Source of the DNA: Elusimicrobiota bacterium
GTDB taxonomy: Bacteria > CG03 > SLGR01
Length of the DNA: 9,037 nucleotides
NCBI GenBank assembly: GCA_012511615.1
Contig: JAAZFS010000037.1
Location: 1 to 9,037, forward strand
Direction of reading: 5' to 3'
Below, in pieces: positions 1-6,945 of this stretch. The notes beneath the pieces are model-generated. The model did no database searches, was not told the DNA's origin, and saw only the letters and a list, made by a program, of their open reading frames with translations. Position 1 is the stretch's first letter; every line of letters begins with the position of its first letter. The position numbers were made by a program, and so were the translations under genes.

Positions 1-1376
1 GAAATTTCCTTCCATTCTGGAGATTTTTTCAGCGAGGTAGCTTTTCCTAAGGATAAATCGATTAGATCTTCAGCAAGAGCCTGCGAGCTGGTGATAGCCA
101 AATAGTCCTCGGAGTTTTTCTTTACTGGAATAGAATATATTTCCATGCTCTGCCCAAGAAAAAGTGGAAATTCCGCTACCATATACTTTTTATTAGAATA
201 CTCCTTCTCCTGCATATCTACACCCAAAATATCTGAAGAAAGGTCATAGAGTTTTTCAAGAGATCCAGAATCAGCGGCCTCTGCCAATAACATAAAAACT
301 GGAAGACTGCTTCCTACAAAATCATCCGATGGCCCCATTAAAGCAAAAGCAAAACGACTTCCCAAAAGAGGAACTATATCACGAGAAACATTCAGATTTT
401 CACTTGCTATCCCTGTAAGTGCAGACATCTTCTTATCTGATTTAATTTTCAAGTACTCTGCTTGAGGGTCTACTCCAGTAACGGCCCCTGCAAGAATGGG
501 ACGACGGGGTATTAATTCAAGCGCCTTGGTGCGAAATTTTTCTCCTGCATAGCAGGCCTGTGAATCAGGATGAAAAGACCGACTGATAATTCCCTTGTCT
601 ATCTCAAACTCGTAAAAAGCATATTCTGTCCAGAAGGCAAGATTAGCCAGGGGTCCCATCACCTTAGAGGCTTCCTTGTATGAAATGTAGGCAAACCCGG
701 CAGGGTTTTTCTTTAGATTAGCCTCCATCCAGGGATGGACCGAATGAAGACTTCCTCTCCCACCTTTAATCAAATCTACAGAATCCTTAATAAGCCTTGG
801 ATTATTAGAAACAATTATATGCTCACCAGTATAAGCATAAACTAAACCTTCTGAAAAAACAGATAGGGGAACGTCCTTGTAGGTCTCGCTTATATTATCT
901 TCTGATAAAGATGCCTTATAGATAAACTCCTTAATCCCAGCAAAGTCACCCATGCGAGATAGGAGTAAAAAGGAGTATCCCTTGGAAGGATTTCCATAGA
1001 AAGCTAAGATAGCTTTTTTACCAATAAGTCGAATAAAATCTACATTCTCTATGTCTTCTATTGAAAAATCCATAGAAAAATCCTGAGAATTTTCGAGGGA
1101 TTTACCTAGAGCATATTCTTCGTAAAACAGGCTATCTTTCAGGGCCTGATAGAAAGCTGAATCGCTAAGCAAGGAGTAAGTATCTATGAGATTATTAACT
1201 CCAATTGCTGCTACTACTCCTCCGGCTTTTGAGTCGGATGGGATAAAAGCCATGAGTGTCTCACCCGGGCTGACTATTGCCGCAATTTTTGTTATACCCC
1301 ATATTGCAGCAATGAGAAGTAATAGTAGACCTAAACTCGCAAGCAGTCTTTTTGTTGATTTTTTCATCATTGTCAT
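1..1376 (-). CDS. Membrane-anchored DUF3352-like protein of unknown function (3' end outside window)
   Basis: The minus-strand frame beginning at the ATG at 1376-1374 stays open for 458 codons to the window edge with no stop, so the C-terminus is missing. The protein starts with a short basic stretch (K5, K6, K9, R10), followed by one hydrophobic segment at about residues 11-28. This fits an uncleaved signal anchor or signal peptide with the rest outside the cytoplasm; there is no lipobox cysteine and only one cysteine in the visible part. The remainder alternates short beta-like and helical stretches, and segments such as DIVPLLGSRFAFALMG and DYLAITSSQALAEDLI resemble those in DUF3352-type exported proteins. 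The family match is from memory and moderate. The start at 1376 is chosen because an AGGGGG site lies 8 nt upstream; ATGs at 1370 and 1367 are too distant from it. It lies 47 bp after etfA in the same direction, so it may be the tail of the operon, but nothing ties its function to the upstream genes. Confidence 0.8.
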   Translation of the reverse strand, partial: MTMMKKSTKRLLASLGLLLLLIAAIWGITKIAAIVSPGETLMAFIPSDSKAGGVVAAIGVNNLIDTYSLLSDSAFYQALKDSLFYEEYALGKSLENSQDFSMDFSIEDIENVDFIRLIGKKAILAFYGNPSKGYSFLLLSRMGDFAGIKEFIYKASLSEDNISETYKDVPLSVFSEGLVYAYTGEHIIVSNNPRLIKDSVDLIKGGRGSLHSVHPWMEANLKKNPAGFAYISYKEASKVMGPLANLAFWTEYAFYEFEIDKGIISRSFHPDSQACYAGEKFRTKALELIPRRPILAGAVTGVDPQAEYLKIKSDKKMSALTGIASENLNVSRDIVPLLGSRFAFALMGPSDDFVGSSLPVFMLLAEAADSGSLEKLYDLSSDILGVDMQEKEYSNKKYMVAEFPLFLGQSMEIYSIPVKKNSEDYLAITSSQALAEDLIDLSLGKATSLKKSPEWKEI

Positions 1377-1384
1377 GATTTTAT

Positions 1385-1390
1385 CCCCCT
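1385..1390 (-). promoter_or_regulatory. Ribosome binding site of the DUF3352-like gene
   Basis: AGGGGG on the minus strand ends 8 nt before the ATG at 1376. This favours that ATG over the two in-frame ATGs just downstream (1370 and 1367), which would have 14 and 17 nt spacing. Confidence 0.6.
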
Positions 1391-1423
1391 TATTTTAATC
1401 ATACTCCTTGCCTCTATTTAAGT

Positions 1424-2641
1424 TTACTTTTTCAGTTCCCTTATCAGAGCCGGAACGACCTCAAATACATCACCCACTATCCCATAGTTTGCGATATTAA
1501 ATATGGGAGCGTGCGGATCCTTGTTTATGGCTATTATCGTTCCTGCGGACCGCATACCAACCTGGTGCTGAATGGCGCCAGATATTCCCAGAGCTATATA
1601 AAGTTTCGGCGCTACCGTCCGACCAGTCTGACCTACCTGATGGGCATAGGGTATCCAGTCCGCATCAACTGCGGCCCGGGAAGCTCCTACGGCACCGCCC
1701 AAGGCTTGGGCTAATTCTTCTACGAGTTTAAAGTTTTCAGGTTTTCCCAAACCACGGCCACCAGCTACAATAATGTCCGCCTCTGAAAGATTAATTTCCT
1801 GAGTGGTATCCTTTATAATTTCAAGAATACTTGTTCTGGAGCTTAGCTTGCCGGGATACTTTTTCTCTATCACCTCTCCCTTTCTGGAAGGGTCGGATTT
1901 GAGGGGTTTAAAAACCTTATACCTTACGGTCGCCATCTGTGGACGGTTGTGTTCCGTAAGGATGGTGGCCATTATATTTCCCCCAAAGGCAGGCCTAGTC
2001 TGAAGCAGAAGCCCTCTCTCTGTATCTATATCCAGCTCAGTACAATCAGCAGTTAGGCCTGTCCATATTTTTGCTGCAACCCGAGAGGCAAAGGCCCGTC
2101 CGATTGTAGTGGCCCCCATCAAAATTATTTCTGGTTTTTCCTCTTCTATAAGCCAACTAAGAGCCTGGGTATAGGGCTCATCAGTAAAGTTTGCAAGTAG
2201 GGGATCTTCTATAAAAAAGACCTTATCTGCCCCAGCATGAATAAGTTTTTCTGCTTCAGAAGAAATATCGTCGCCCAAAAGAACCGCTACCAGACTGCAA
2301 CCCCGCTTATCCGCTAGCTCACGCCCTTTCCCTAGAAGTTCATAAGAAACTTCCTCTATCTTACCCTCTCTCTGCTCAGCGAAAACCCAAAGATCCTTAT
2401 AGTCCTTGAGAGGAACCCTCTCCTTCTTTTCGGCCCTCTCCATTGAAATTGCATGTAGCGGACAGCTATCAATACAGGCCCCACAAAGATTACAGGAATC
2501 CTCAATTTTTGCATAGCGTCTAAATCTGGATGCAGGCAAAGAATCCTCCTGTCTTGAACGCATGCTTATGGCATCAAAAGGACAGTAGTTAACGCAAAAT
2601 CCGCAGCCCGTACATTTTTCAAGATCTACTTTAATGCTCAC
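1424..2641 (-). CDS. etfA: Electron transfer flavoprotein alpha subunit with N-terminal 2[4Fe-4S] ferredoxin domain
   Basis: This is the large ETF subunit, fused to a ferredoxin. Residues 1-68 carry two full cluster motifs: C10-C13-C16-C20-P and C50-C53-C56-C60-P, each CxxCxxCxxxCP. After a charged linker come the ETF alpha N-terminal domain (about 83-265) and the C-terminal FAD domain (about 285-400), with GGRGLG at 294-299, GASRAAVDADW at 319-329, QVGQTGR at 335-341 and GISGAIQH at 352-359. At 405 residues it is about 70 longer than a plain EtfA, which the ferredoxin domain explains. The start is GTG, overlapping the etfB stop as GTGA, with AAGGAG (2649-2654) 7 nt upstream. CarE, the EtfA of the caffeyl-CoA reductase of Acetobacterium woodii, has the same architecture. 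The inferred role is to pass electrons between ETF flavins, the acyl-CoA dehydrogenase encoded two genes upstream, and ferredoxin in the cytoplasm. Confidence 0.95.
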   Translation of the reverse strand: MSIKVDLEKCTGCGFCVNYCPFDAISMRSRQEDSLPASRFRRYAKIEDSCNLCGACIDSCPLHAISMERAEKKERVPLKDYKDLWVFAEQREGKIEEVSYELLGKGRELADKRGCSLVAVLLGDDISSEAEKLIHAGADKVFFIEDPLLANFTDEPYTQALSWLIEEEKPEIILMGATTIGRAFASRVAAKIWTGLTADCTELDIDTERGLLLQTRPAFGGNIMATILTEHNRPQMATVRYKVFKPLKSDPSRKGEVIEKKYPGKLSSRTSILEIIKDTTQEINLSEADIIVAGGRGLGKPENFKLVEELAQALGGAVGASRAAVDADWIPYAHQVGQTGRTVAPKLYIALGISGAIQHQVGMRSAGTIIAINKDPHAPIFNIANYGIVGDVFEVVPALIRELKK

Positions 2642-3426
2642 AGCAGAACTCCTTTTTCTTTAAGTTCACTAACAAGCTTGGCTGCAGCTTCTGAGGGCTC
2701 GCCCTTTATCATTGTGCCTTTATCTCTAACAGGCGGAGCGAATATTTTTTCCACGACCGTAGGCGATCCCATCTGACCGATAGAGTCAATCTCACAGACT
2801 ATATCTGCAGCAGAATACTTAATAATTTCTTCCTTTCTGGCACGCATTTTTCCCCTAAGTGAGGGCAAACGGGGCTCGTTTATCTCTTTAACTACGGTAA
2901 TAAGTGCCGGAAGAGAACTTTCTAGCAGATGGTATCCCCCCTCCATCATACGCTGGGCCTTGATGTTTGATTTATCAATTTCTTCAATTTTTCTTACATA
3001 GGTTATGCAGGGAATATCCAGCATTTCTGCTATACTGGGGCCTACCTGAGCGGTATCCCCATCAATTGCCTGCTTGCCGCAGATTATCAAGTCAACTTCC
3101 CCTATCCGCCTTATTCCTCTGGAAAGAGTATAAGAGGTAGCCCAGGTATCAGCTCCGGCAAAGGCCCGGTCAGTCAGAAGTATCCCGCTGTCACACCCGA
3201 GAGCAATTGCTTCCTTGAGCGCGCTTTCGGCCTGGGGAGGCCCCATGGAAAGAGCAATAAGCTCTCCGTTCATTTTCTCCTTAATCCTTAGTCCCTCTTC
3301 CAAGGCATTAAGATCAAAAGGATTGATTATAGATTCAACTCCTTCACGGATAAGCGTATTTGTTTTTGGGTTTATCCTAACTTCCGTCGTATCTGGGACC
3401 TGTTTTATACAGACAACTATTTTCAC
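2638..3426 (-). CDS. etfB: Electron transfer flavoprotein beta subunit, bifurcating type
   Basis: This 262-residue protein is the small ETF subunit and partner of the EtfA encoded next. It starts with the family hallmark KIVVCIKQVPDT. It has the INPFDLNALEEGL segment (34-46), MGPPQA (61-66), DRAFAGADTWATS (86-98) and AIDGDTAQVGP (120-130). The last three closely match, from memory, EtfB of Acidaminococcus fermentans, an established electron-bifurcating ETF in which this subunit holds the bifurcating FAD and the NADH site. An NADH-oxidising, bifurcating (or confurcating) role is therefore likely but inferred. The start is GTG at 3426, with AGGAG (3435-3439) spaced 8 nt; no in-frame ATG gives the conserved N-terminus. 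The stop overlaps the etfA start by 4 bp, so translational coupling into a 1:1 heterodimer is expected. It follows the acyl-CoA dehydrogenase gene after 34 bp. Confidence 0.95.
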   Translation of the reverse strand: MKIVVCIKQVPDTTEVRINPKTNTLIREGVESIINPFDLNALEEGLRIKEKMNGELIALSMGPPQAESALKEAIALGCDSGILLTDRAFAGADTWATSYTLSRGIRRIGEVDLIICGKQAIDGDTAQVGPSIAEMLDIPCITYVRKIEEIDKSNIKAQRMMEGGYHLLESSLPALITVVKEINEPRLPSLRGKMRARKEEIIKYSAADIVCEIDSIGQMGSPTVVEKIFAPPVRDKGTMIKGEPSEAAAKLVSELKEKGVLL

Positions 3427-3460
3427 CTGCAGTTCTCCTATTTATTTTTTCCGGAAGCTT

Positions 3461-4627
3461 CTATTTTTTGTCCCGGAATTTTGCTTCCTTTATAACCTCA
3501 AGCCCTATCACTTCGCGCTGTATTTGGCTGGTTCCCTCGTATATCTGCGTAATTTTTGCATCCCGCATAAACTTTTCAGCTGGATACTCTCTCATATAGC
3601 CGTATCCACCGAAAATCTGGACTGCATTTGTCGTTACTTCCATGGCGATTTCCGAAGCGAAAAGCTTGCTCATTGCACTTAGCTTGGATATGTTTTTGGC
3701 ACCTGAATCGACCTGCCGGGCAGCCTGATAAACCAGGGTTCTGGCGGCTTCTACCTTTGTGGCCATATCCGCGATGAGATGCCGGATAGCCTGGAAAGAA
3801 GACACGGGCTGACCAAACTGTATCCTTTCACTAGCGTAATCGACAGCTTCATTGAGAGCTCCCTGAGCGATGCCCACTGCCTGAGCTCCTATCCCTGGAC
3901 GAGAGTGATCAAAGGTCCTCATAGAGAGAATAAATCCCATACCTTCTCTTGAAATAAGATTCTCGGCAGGAACCCTGCAATCAGTGAAAATCAGCTCACG
4001 GGTCGCAGAGGCGCGAATACCCATCTTATCCTCTTCCTTTCCGAATTCAAAACCCTCCATACCTTTTTCCAGTATGAAGCAAGAGGCTCCCCGGGCACCC
4101 CTGGAGCGGTCTGTCATGGCTATGACCGTATAAATATCGGCGACACCACCATTTGTAATAAATATTTTACTCCCATTGAGTATATAGGAATCCCCATCTT
4201 TTTCGGCAGTTGTTTCTACCCCACCGGCATCACTTCCAGCGTTAGGCTCAGTTATTCCAAAAGCCGCAAGTTTCTCTCCAGATGCGATTGCGGGAAGATA
4301 TTTTTTCTTCTGTTCGTCGCTTCCGCCCAGCATTATGGGGTAAGCTCCCAGGGCTGTCGCAGCATAGCTAACTGCAACACCTCCGCAAACTTTAGATAAT
4401 TCTTCTGTAGCTATGCAGAGTTCCAAGGCTCCACCACCCAGACCGCCATACTCCTCTGGAATAAAGACGGCAAAAAGATCACTCTCAGCCAAAACCTGCA
4501 TAATTTCTGCAGAATGACTGCCCTCTTCATCGAGCTGGGCCCTAACTGGACGGACCCTTTCCTCAGCAATCTGCCGAGCCAACTCCTGTATCATCAACTG
4601 TTCTTCAGTAAAACCGTAATCAATCAT
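3461..4627 (-). CDS. Acyl-CoA dehydrogenase (short-chain/butyryl-CoA dehydrogenase type)
   Basis: This 388-residue flavoenzyme interconverts an acyl-CoA and its 2-enoyl-CoA, exchanging electrons with ETF. It has the full acyl-CoA dehydrogenase fold: a helical N-terminal domain, a middle FAD-binding domain with AFGITEPNAGSDAGG (122-136), and a C-terminal helical domain with QIFGGYGYMREYPAEKFMRD (337-356). The catalytic base is predicted to be E364 in IYEGTSQIQR, the position used by short- and medium-chain and butyryl-CoA dehydrogenases rather than by the isovaleryl/long-chain class. R243 in FDHSRPG is the usual active-site arginine near the thioester. The chain-length preference cannot be read from sequence alone. 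Start ATG 4627 has AAGGAG (4634-4639) spaced 6 nt. The gene lies 20 bp after rnc and immediately before etfB-etfA, in the same order as carCDE; with an ETF of bifurcating type it may work in the reductive direction. Confidence 0.95.
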   Translation of the reverse strand: MIDYGFTEEQLMIQELARQIAEERVRPVRAQLDEEGSHSAEIMQVLAESDLFAVFIPEEYGGLGGGALELCIATEELSKVCGGVAVSYAATALGAYPIMLGGSDEQKKKYLPAIASGEKLAAFGITEPNAGSDAGGVETTAEKDGDSYILNGSKIFITNGGVADIYTVIAMTDRSRGARGASCFILEKGMEGFEFGKEEDKMGIRASATRELIFTDCRVPAENLISREGMGFILSMRTFDHSRPGIGAQAVGIAQGALNEAVDYASERIQFGQPVSSFQAIRHLIADMATKVEAARTLVYQAARQVDSGAKNISKLSAMSKLFASEIAMEVTTNAVQIFGGYGYMREYPAEKFMRDAKITQIYEGTSQIQREVIGLEVIKEAKFRDKK

Positions 4628-4647
4628 CTTAATCTCCTTGACGCTTT

Positions 4648-5322
4648 TCAGCGGTCCTCCGAAATCTTTTTGTAAGCCTTCTCTGCAGCGGCTTGCTCGG
4701 CCTCTTTCTTTGAATTTCCCTTGCCCTTACCCGAAACCTTATCGTTTACCAAAACTGCAACTTTGAACTTTCTGCGATGGGCAGGACCCTCTTCTGCTAA
4801 AACTTTATACTCTGGAAGATTCCCAAATATTTCAACGCTGAGTTCCTGCAGGTGGGATTTGAAGTCCACAATTTTATGAAAATCCTGATTTTTCATATAA
4901 TTTTCAACAAAGGCGTAGGTGACCTCATAACCCCTATCCAGATAAATAGCTCCAACAATCGCCTCCATGGCATTTTCAACTATGTGAGTCTGGTTGGTGG
5001 AAATATGGTCCTTCATCTTGTCGCTCACCTGGATATAGTCGCTAAGTCCCAGTCTGTTGCCCCAGACCCTGAGTGCTTTTCTAGAGACAAGACGGGCTCT
5101 TATTTTTGTTAGGTCCCCTTCATCCTTTTCTGGAAACCGCCTGAAAATGATATCACTTACGCAGGCATTGAGGATACTGTCTCCAAGGAACTCAAGCCTT
5201 TCGTTATCTTTTTCAATCTGATGAGCCGATGAGTAAGAACGATGAAGAAGAGCTACATCAAGAAAAGACTTGTCTTCAAACTCCACCCCTAGTTTTTCAA
5301 TCAGGCTCTCTATTGTTTTCAT
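4648..5322 (-). CDS. rnc: Ribonuclease III
   Basis: This 224-residue endonuclease cleaves double-stranded RNA, chiefly rRNA precursors and structured mRNAs. The N-terminal nuclease domain contains the signature NERLEFLGD at 40-48, giving metal and catalytic acidic residues E41, E44 and D48 (equivalent to E38, E41 and D45 of E. coli). The second metal-site motif reads VENAMEAIVGAIYLD (115-129): E120 matches E. coli E117, but the position of D114 is N117, an uncommon change. The double-stranded RNA-binding domain covers about 153-222, with GPAHRRKFKVAV and GKGKGNSKKEAEQAAAEKA. Length and domain order are normal. Start ATG 5322 has a tight AGAGG (5326-5330) only 3 nt upstream and lies 13 bp after fabF, so coupling to fabF translation is likely. 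rnc behind acpP/fabF is a common bacterial arrangement. Confidence 0.97.
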   Translation of the reverse strand: MKTIESLIEKLGVEFEDKSFLDVALLHRSYSSAHQIEKDNERLEFLGDSILNACVSDIIFRRFPEKDEGDLTKIRARLVSRKALRVWGNRLGLSDYIQVSDKMKDHISTNQTHIVENAMEAIVGAIYLDRGYEVTYAFVENYMKNQDFHKIVDFKSHLQELSVEIFGNLPEYKVLAEEGPAHRRKFKVAVLVNDKVSGKGKGNSKKEAEQAAAEKAYKKISEDR

Positions 5323-5335
5323 ATACCTCTTTTTC

Positions 5336-6580
5336 TCAGGAAAACTTTTTCAGTATAAGCGTAGCGTTATGCCCTCCAAACCCGAGCGAATTACTGAGAA
5401 CTGCATTAACCTCCATCTCCCTAGGCTGATTTGGAACATAGTCGAGGTCACAATCAGGATCAGGAGTGTCGTAATTAATAGTAGGATGAACTAGACTCTC
5501 ATTGATTGTTTTCACAGATGCAATTACTTCTGCAGCACCTGCAGCACCCAACATATGGCCTGTCATTGATTTGGTGGAAGAAATTGCCAGTTTTTTGGCA
5601 TGATCACCAAATACATTTTTGAGGACCTGAGTCTCAATCTTATCATTCAGAGGTGTTGAGGTACCATGTGGGTTTATATACTGGATATCCTCAGGATTGA
5701 GCTTAGCGTCTTTGATGGCAAGTTTCATAGCTTGTGTGCCGCTCAAACCTTCAGGCTGAGGGGCTGTTATATGATAAGCATCCGCTGTCGCACCATAACC
5801 GGCAACTTCAGCTAAAATCTCAGCTCCCCTCTTCTTGGCATGTTCAAGCTCTTCCAAGACAAGTATAGCACCGCCTTCGGCCATGACAAATCCATCACGG
5901 TCGGCGTCATAAGGTCTTGAAGCTTTTTCTGGTTCGTCATTTCTGGTTGATAGAGCCCTTGCTGAACAAAATCCAGCCAGACCAAGTGGAGAAATAGAGG
6001 CCTCACTGCCTCCGCTTACTATGATGTCAGCATCGCCAGCCTGAATCACTCTCATTGCATCTCCAATAGCATGGGCACTTGAGGCGCAGGCACTAACTAC
6101 GCCGTAGTTGGGGCCCTTAAGATTATGTTGAATGGCCACATCGCCAGGAGCCATATCTGCAATCATTGATGGGATAAGAAATGGCGATACTCTCCGAGGA
6201 CCTCTTTCAAGAAGTTTTTGATGCTCTCTCTCTACTGTTAGCAGGCCACCGATACCGCTTCCAAGGATACAACCACATCTGAAAGGATCTTCCTTATCAA
6301 TATCCAATCCACTCATTTTAACCGCCTCCATTGAGGCAGCTATAGCGTAAATAATAAAAGGATCACTCCGGCGGACGTGACGCTTATCTATACCAAAATT
6401 TTCAGGATCAAATCCCTTGAGCTCTCCACCGATTTTAGCAGTATAGTCTGTTGTATCAAACCTGGTTATTCTGCCAACTCCAGAACGCCCATTTATCAAT
6501 GAATCCCAGTATTCATCCAAACTTAAGCCTATGGGAGAAATTATTCCCATCCCAGTTATAACAACTCGGCGTCTGCCCAT
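5336..6580 (-). CDS. fabF: Beta-ketoacyl-ACP synthase II
   Basis: This enzyme condenses malonyl-ACP with the growing acyl-ACP, releasing CO2, and drives chain elongation. The 414-residue protein has the thiolase-fold catalytic triad in the expected places: C165 in VVSACASSAH, H305 in NPHGTSTPLND and H342 in KSMTGHMLGAAG, close to C163/H303/H340 of E. coli FabF. The lysine of the active site is K337, and the glycine-rich LGFGGHNA loop is at 399-406. The Cys-His-His triad separates it from FabH (Cys-His-Asn), and the length and N-terminus (RRVVITGMG) fit FabF rather than a polyketide synthase domain. Start ATG 6580 is preceded by a perfect AGGAGG spaced 7 nt. It is preceded by the only long gap in the cluster and followed after 13 bp by rnc. 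Confidence 0.97.
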   Translation of the reverse strand: MGRRRVVITGMGIISPIGLSLDEYWDSLINGRSGVGRITRFDTTDYTAKIGGELKGFDPENFGIDKRHVRRSDPFIIYAIAASMEAVKMSGLDIDKEDPFRCGCILGSGIGGLLTVEREHQKLLERGPRRVSPFLIPSMIADMAPGDVAIQHNLKGPNYGVVSACASSAHAIGDAMRVIQAGDADIIVSGGSEASISPLGLAGFCSARALSTRNDEPEKASRPYDADRDGFVMAEGGAILVLEELEHAKKRGAEILAEVAGYGATADAYHITAPQPEGLSGTQAMKLAIKDAKLNPEDIQYINPHGTSTPLNDKIETQVLKNVFGDHAKKLAISSTKSMTGHMLGAAGAAEVIASVKTINESLVHPTINYDTPDPDCDLDYVPNQPREMEVNAVLSNSLGFGGHNATLILKKFS

Positions 6581-6587
6581 CTATTTT

Positions 6588-6593
6588 CCTCCT
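6588..6593 (-). promoter_or_regulatory. Strong ribosome binding site of fabF
   Basis: A perfect AGGAGG on the minus strand is spaced 7 nt from the fabF ATG. It is preceded by a T-rich unstructured stretch (TTTTTT at 6595-6600) and is separate from the upstream hairpins, so fabF seems to be translated independently of acpP rather than by coupling. Confidence 0.75.
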
Positions 6594-6617
6594 GAAAAAA
6601 TTTCCGCTTAATATCAC

Positions 6618-6655
6618 CCCAGGGGCCCGCCTTTAATTTAAAGCGGGGCCCCGGG
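6618..6655 (-). other. G+C-rich hairpin between acpP and fabF
   Basis: The arms CCCaGGGGCCC (6618-6628) and GGGCCCCGGG (6646-6655) pair with one bulged base at 6621. After a 2 x 2 internal mismatch (6629-6630 against 6644-6645) the inner stem CTTTA/TAAAG (6631-6635 with 6639-6643) closes a 3-nt loop. In the mRNA this would be a very stable stem about 30 nt downstream of the acpP stop. No T-run follows directly on the minus strand (GTGATATTAAGCGGAAA comes first, then TTTTTT), so it is not a standard terminator. A partial terminator, an RNase barrier stabilising acpP mRNA or an RNase III substrate are all possible. Confidence 0.7.
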
Positions 6656-6658
6656 AGA

Positions 6659-6683
6659 CTTAATTCAAAATTTAGGAATTAAG
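6659..6683 (-). repeat. Perfect 8-bp inverted repeat just after acpP
   Basis: CTTAATTC (6659-6666) and GAATTAAG (6676-6683) form a perfect 8-bp inverted repeat around a 9-nt spacer, starting 2 nt past the acpP stop codon. It is A+T-rich, so the stem would be weak alone. It abuts the G+C-rich hairpin, making two tandem stem-loops behind acpP. Confidence 0.6.
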
Positions 6684-6685
6684 AA

Positions 6686-6919
6686 TTATGATATTGATTT
6701 TATGTAATCTACTGCTTTACCAACTGTGTCTAAGCCTTCTGCATCTTCATCTGGAATTTCTTTACCGAATTCTTCCTCGAAAGCCATGACAAGCTCGACT
6801 GTATCCAGAGAGTCTGCGCCTAGATCATTTATAAACGATGCTTCCAGCGTTACCTGCTCTGGAGAAACACCTAACTGCTCTACTACGATTTCTTTTACTT
6901 TTTCTTCAACTGATGCCAT
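6686..6919 (-). CDS. acpP: Acyl carrier protein
   Basis: This small, acidic, helical cytoplasmic protein carries the growing fatty acyl chain on a 4'-phosphopantetheine arm. At 77 residues it has the standard length. The attachment serine is S37 in the motif GADSLDTVELVM (34-45), and the recognition helix II that follows is rich in acidic residues (E42, E48, E49, E50), as needed for docking to Fab enzymes. The IPDEDAEGLDTVGKAVDYI segment closes the fold. Start ATG 6919 has AAGGAG (6928-6933) spaced 8 nt, 26 bp after fabG. Two stem-loops lie just behind the stop codon, which may set its mRNA level apart from its neighbours; ACP is usually made in excess over the enzymes that use it. Confidence 0.98.
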   Translation of the reverse strand: MASVEEKVKEIVVEQLGVSPEQVTLEASFINDLGADSLDTVELVMAFEEEFGKEIPDEDAEGLDTVGKAVDYIKSIS

Positions 6920-6945
6920 TCTACAATCTCCTTTTCTTTAATAAT

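Noticed and set aside
1186..1398. Plus-strand open frame opposite the start of the DUF3352-like gene, with a hydrophobic tail.
   Set aside because: The hydrophobic stretch mirrors the membrane segment coded on the other strand; there is no ribosome site, and the minus-strand frame is far longer and continuous.
1373..1402. Nine-codon reading frame (ATG at 1402, preceded by AAGGAGT) whose TGA overlaps the ATG of the DUF3352-like gene.
   Set aside because: The ribosome site is only 1 nt from the ATG, the peptide has no recognisable attenuation pattern, and a frame this short arises easily by chance.
3215..3682. A 155-codon plus-strand open frame spanning the etfB start and the end of the dehydrogenase gene.
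   Set aside because: It lies antisense to two well-conserved genes and its translation has no recognisable domain; it is a shadow of their codon structure.
6594..6640. A promoter for fabF (TGATATTAA as an extended -10).
   Set aside because: The -10 match is only partial (TATTAA) and the hexamer at the right -35 distance is poor and lies within the hairpin.
6618..6655. The acpP-fabF hairpin as a standard intrinsic terminator.
   Set aside because: No T-run follows the stem directly in either direction; the nearest (TTTTTT on the minus strand) comes 17 nt after the stem.
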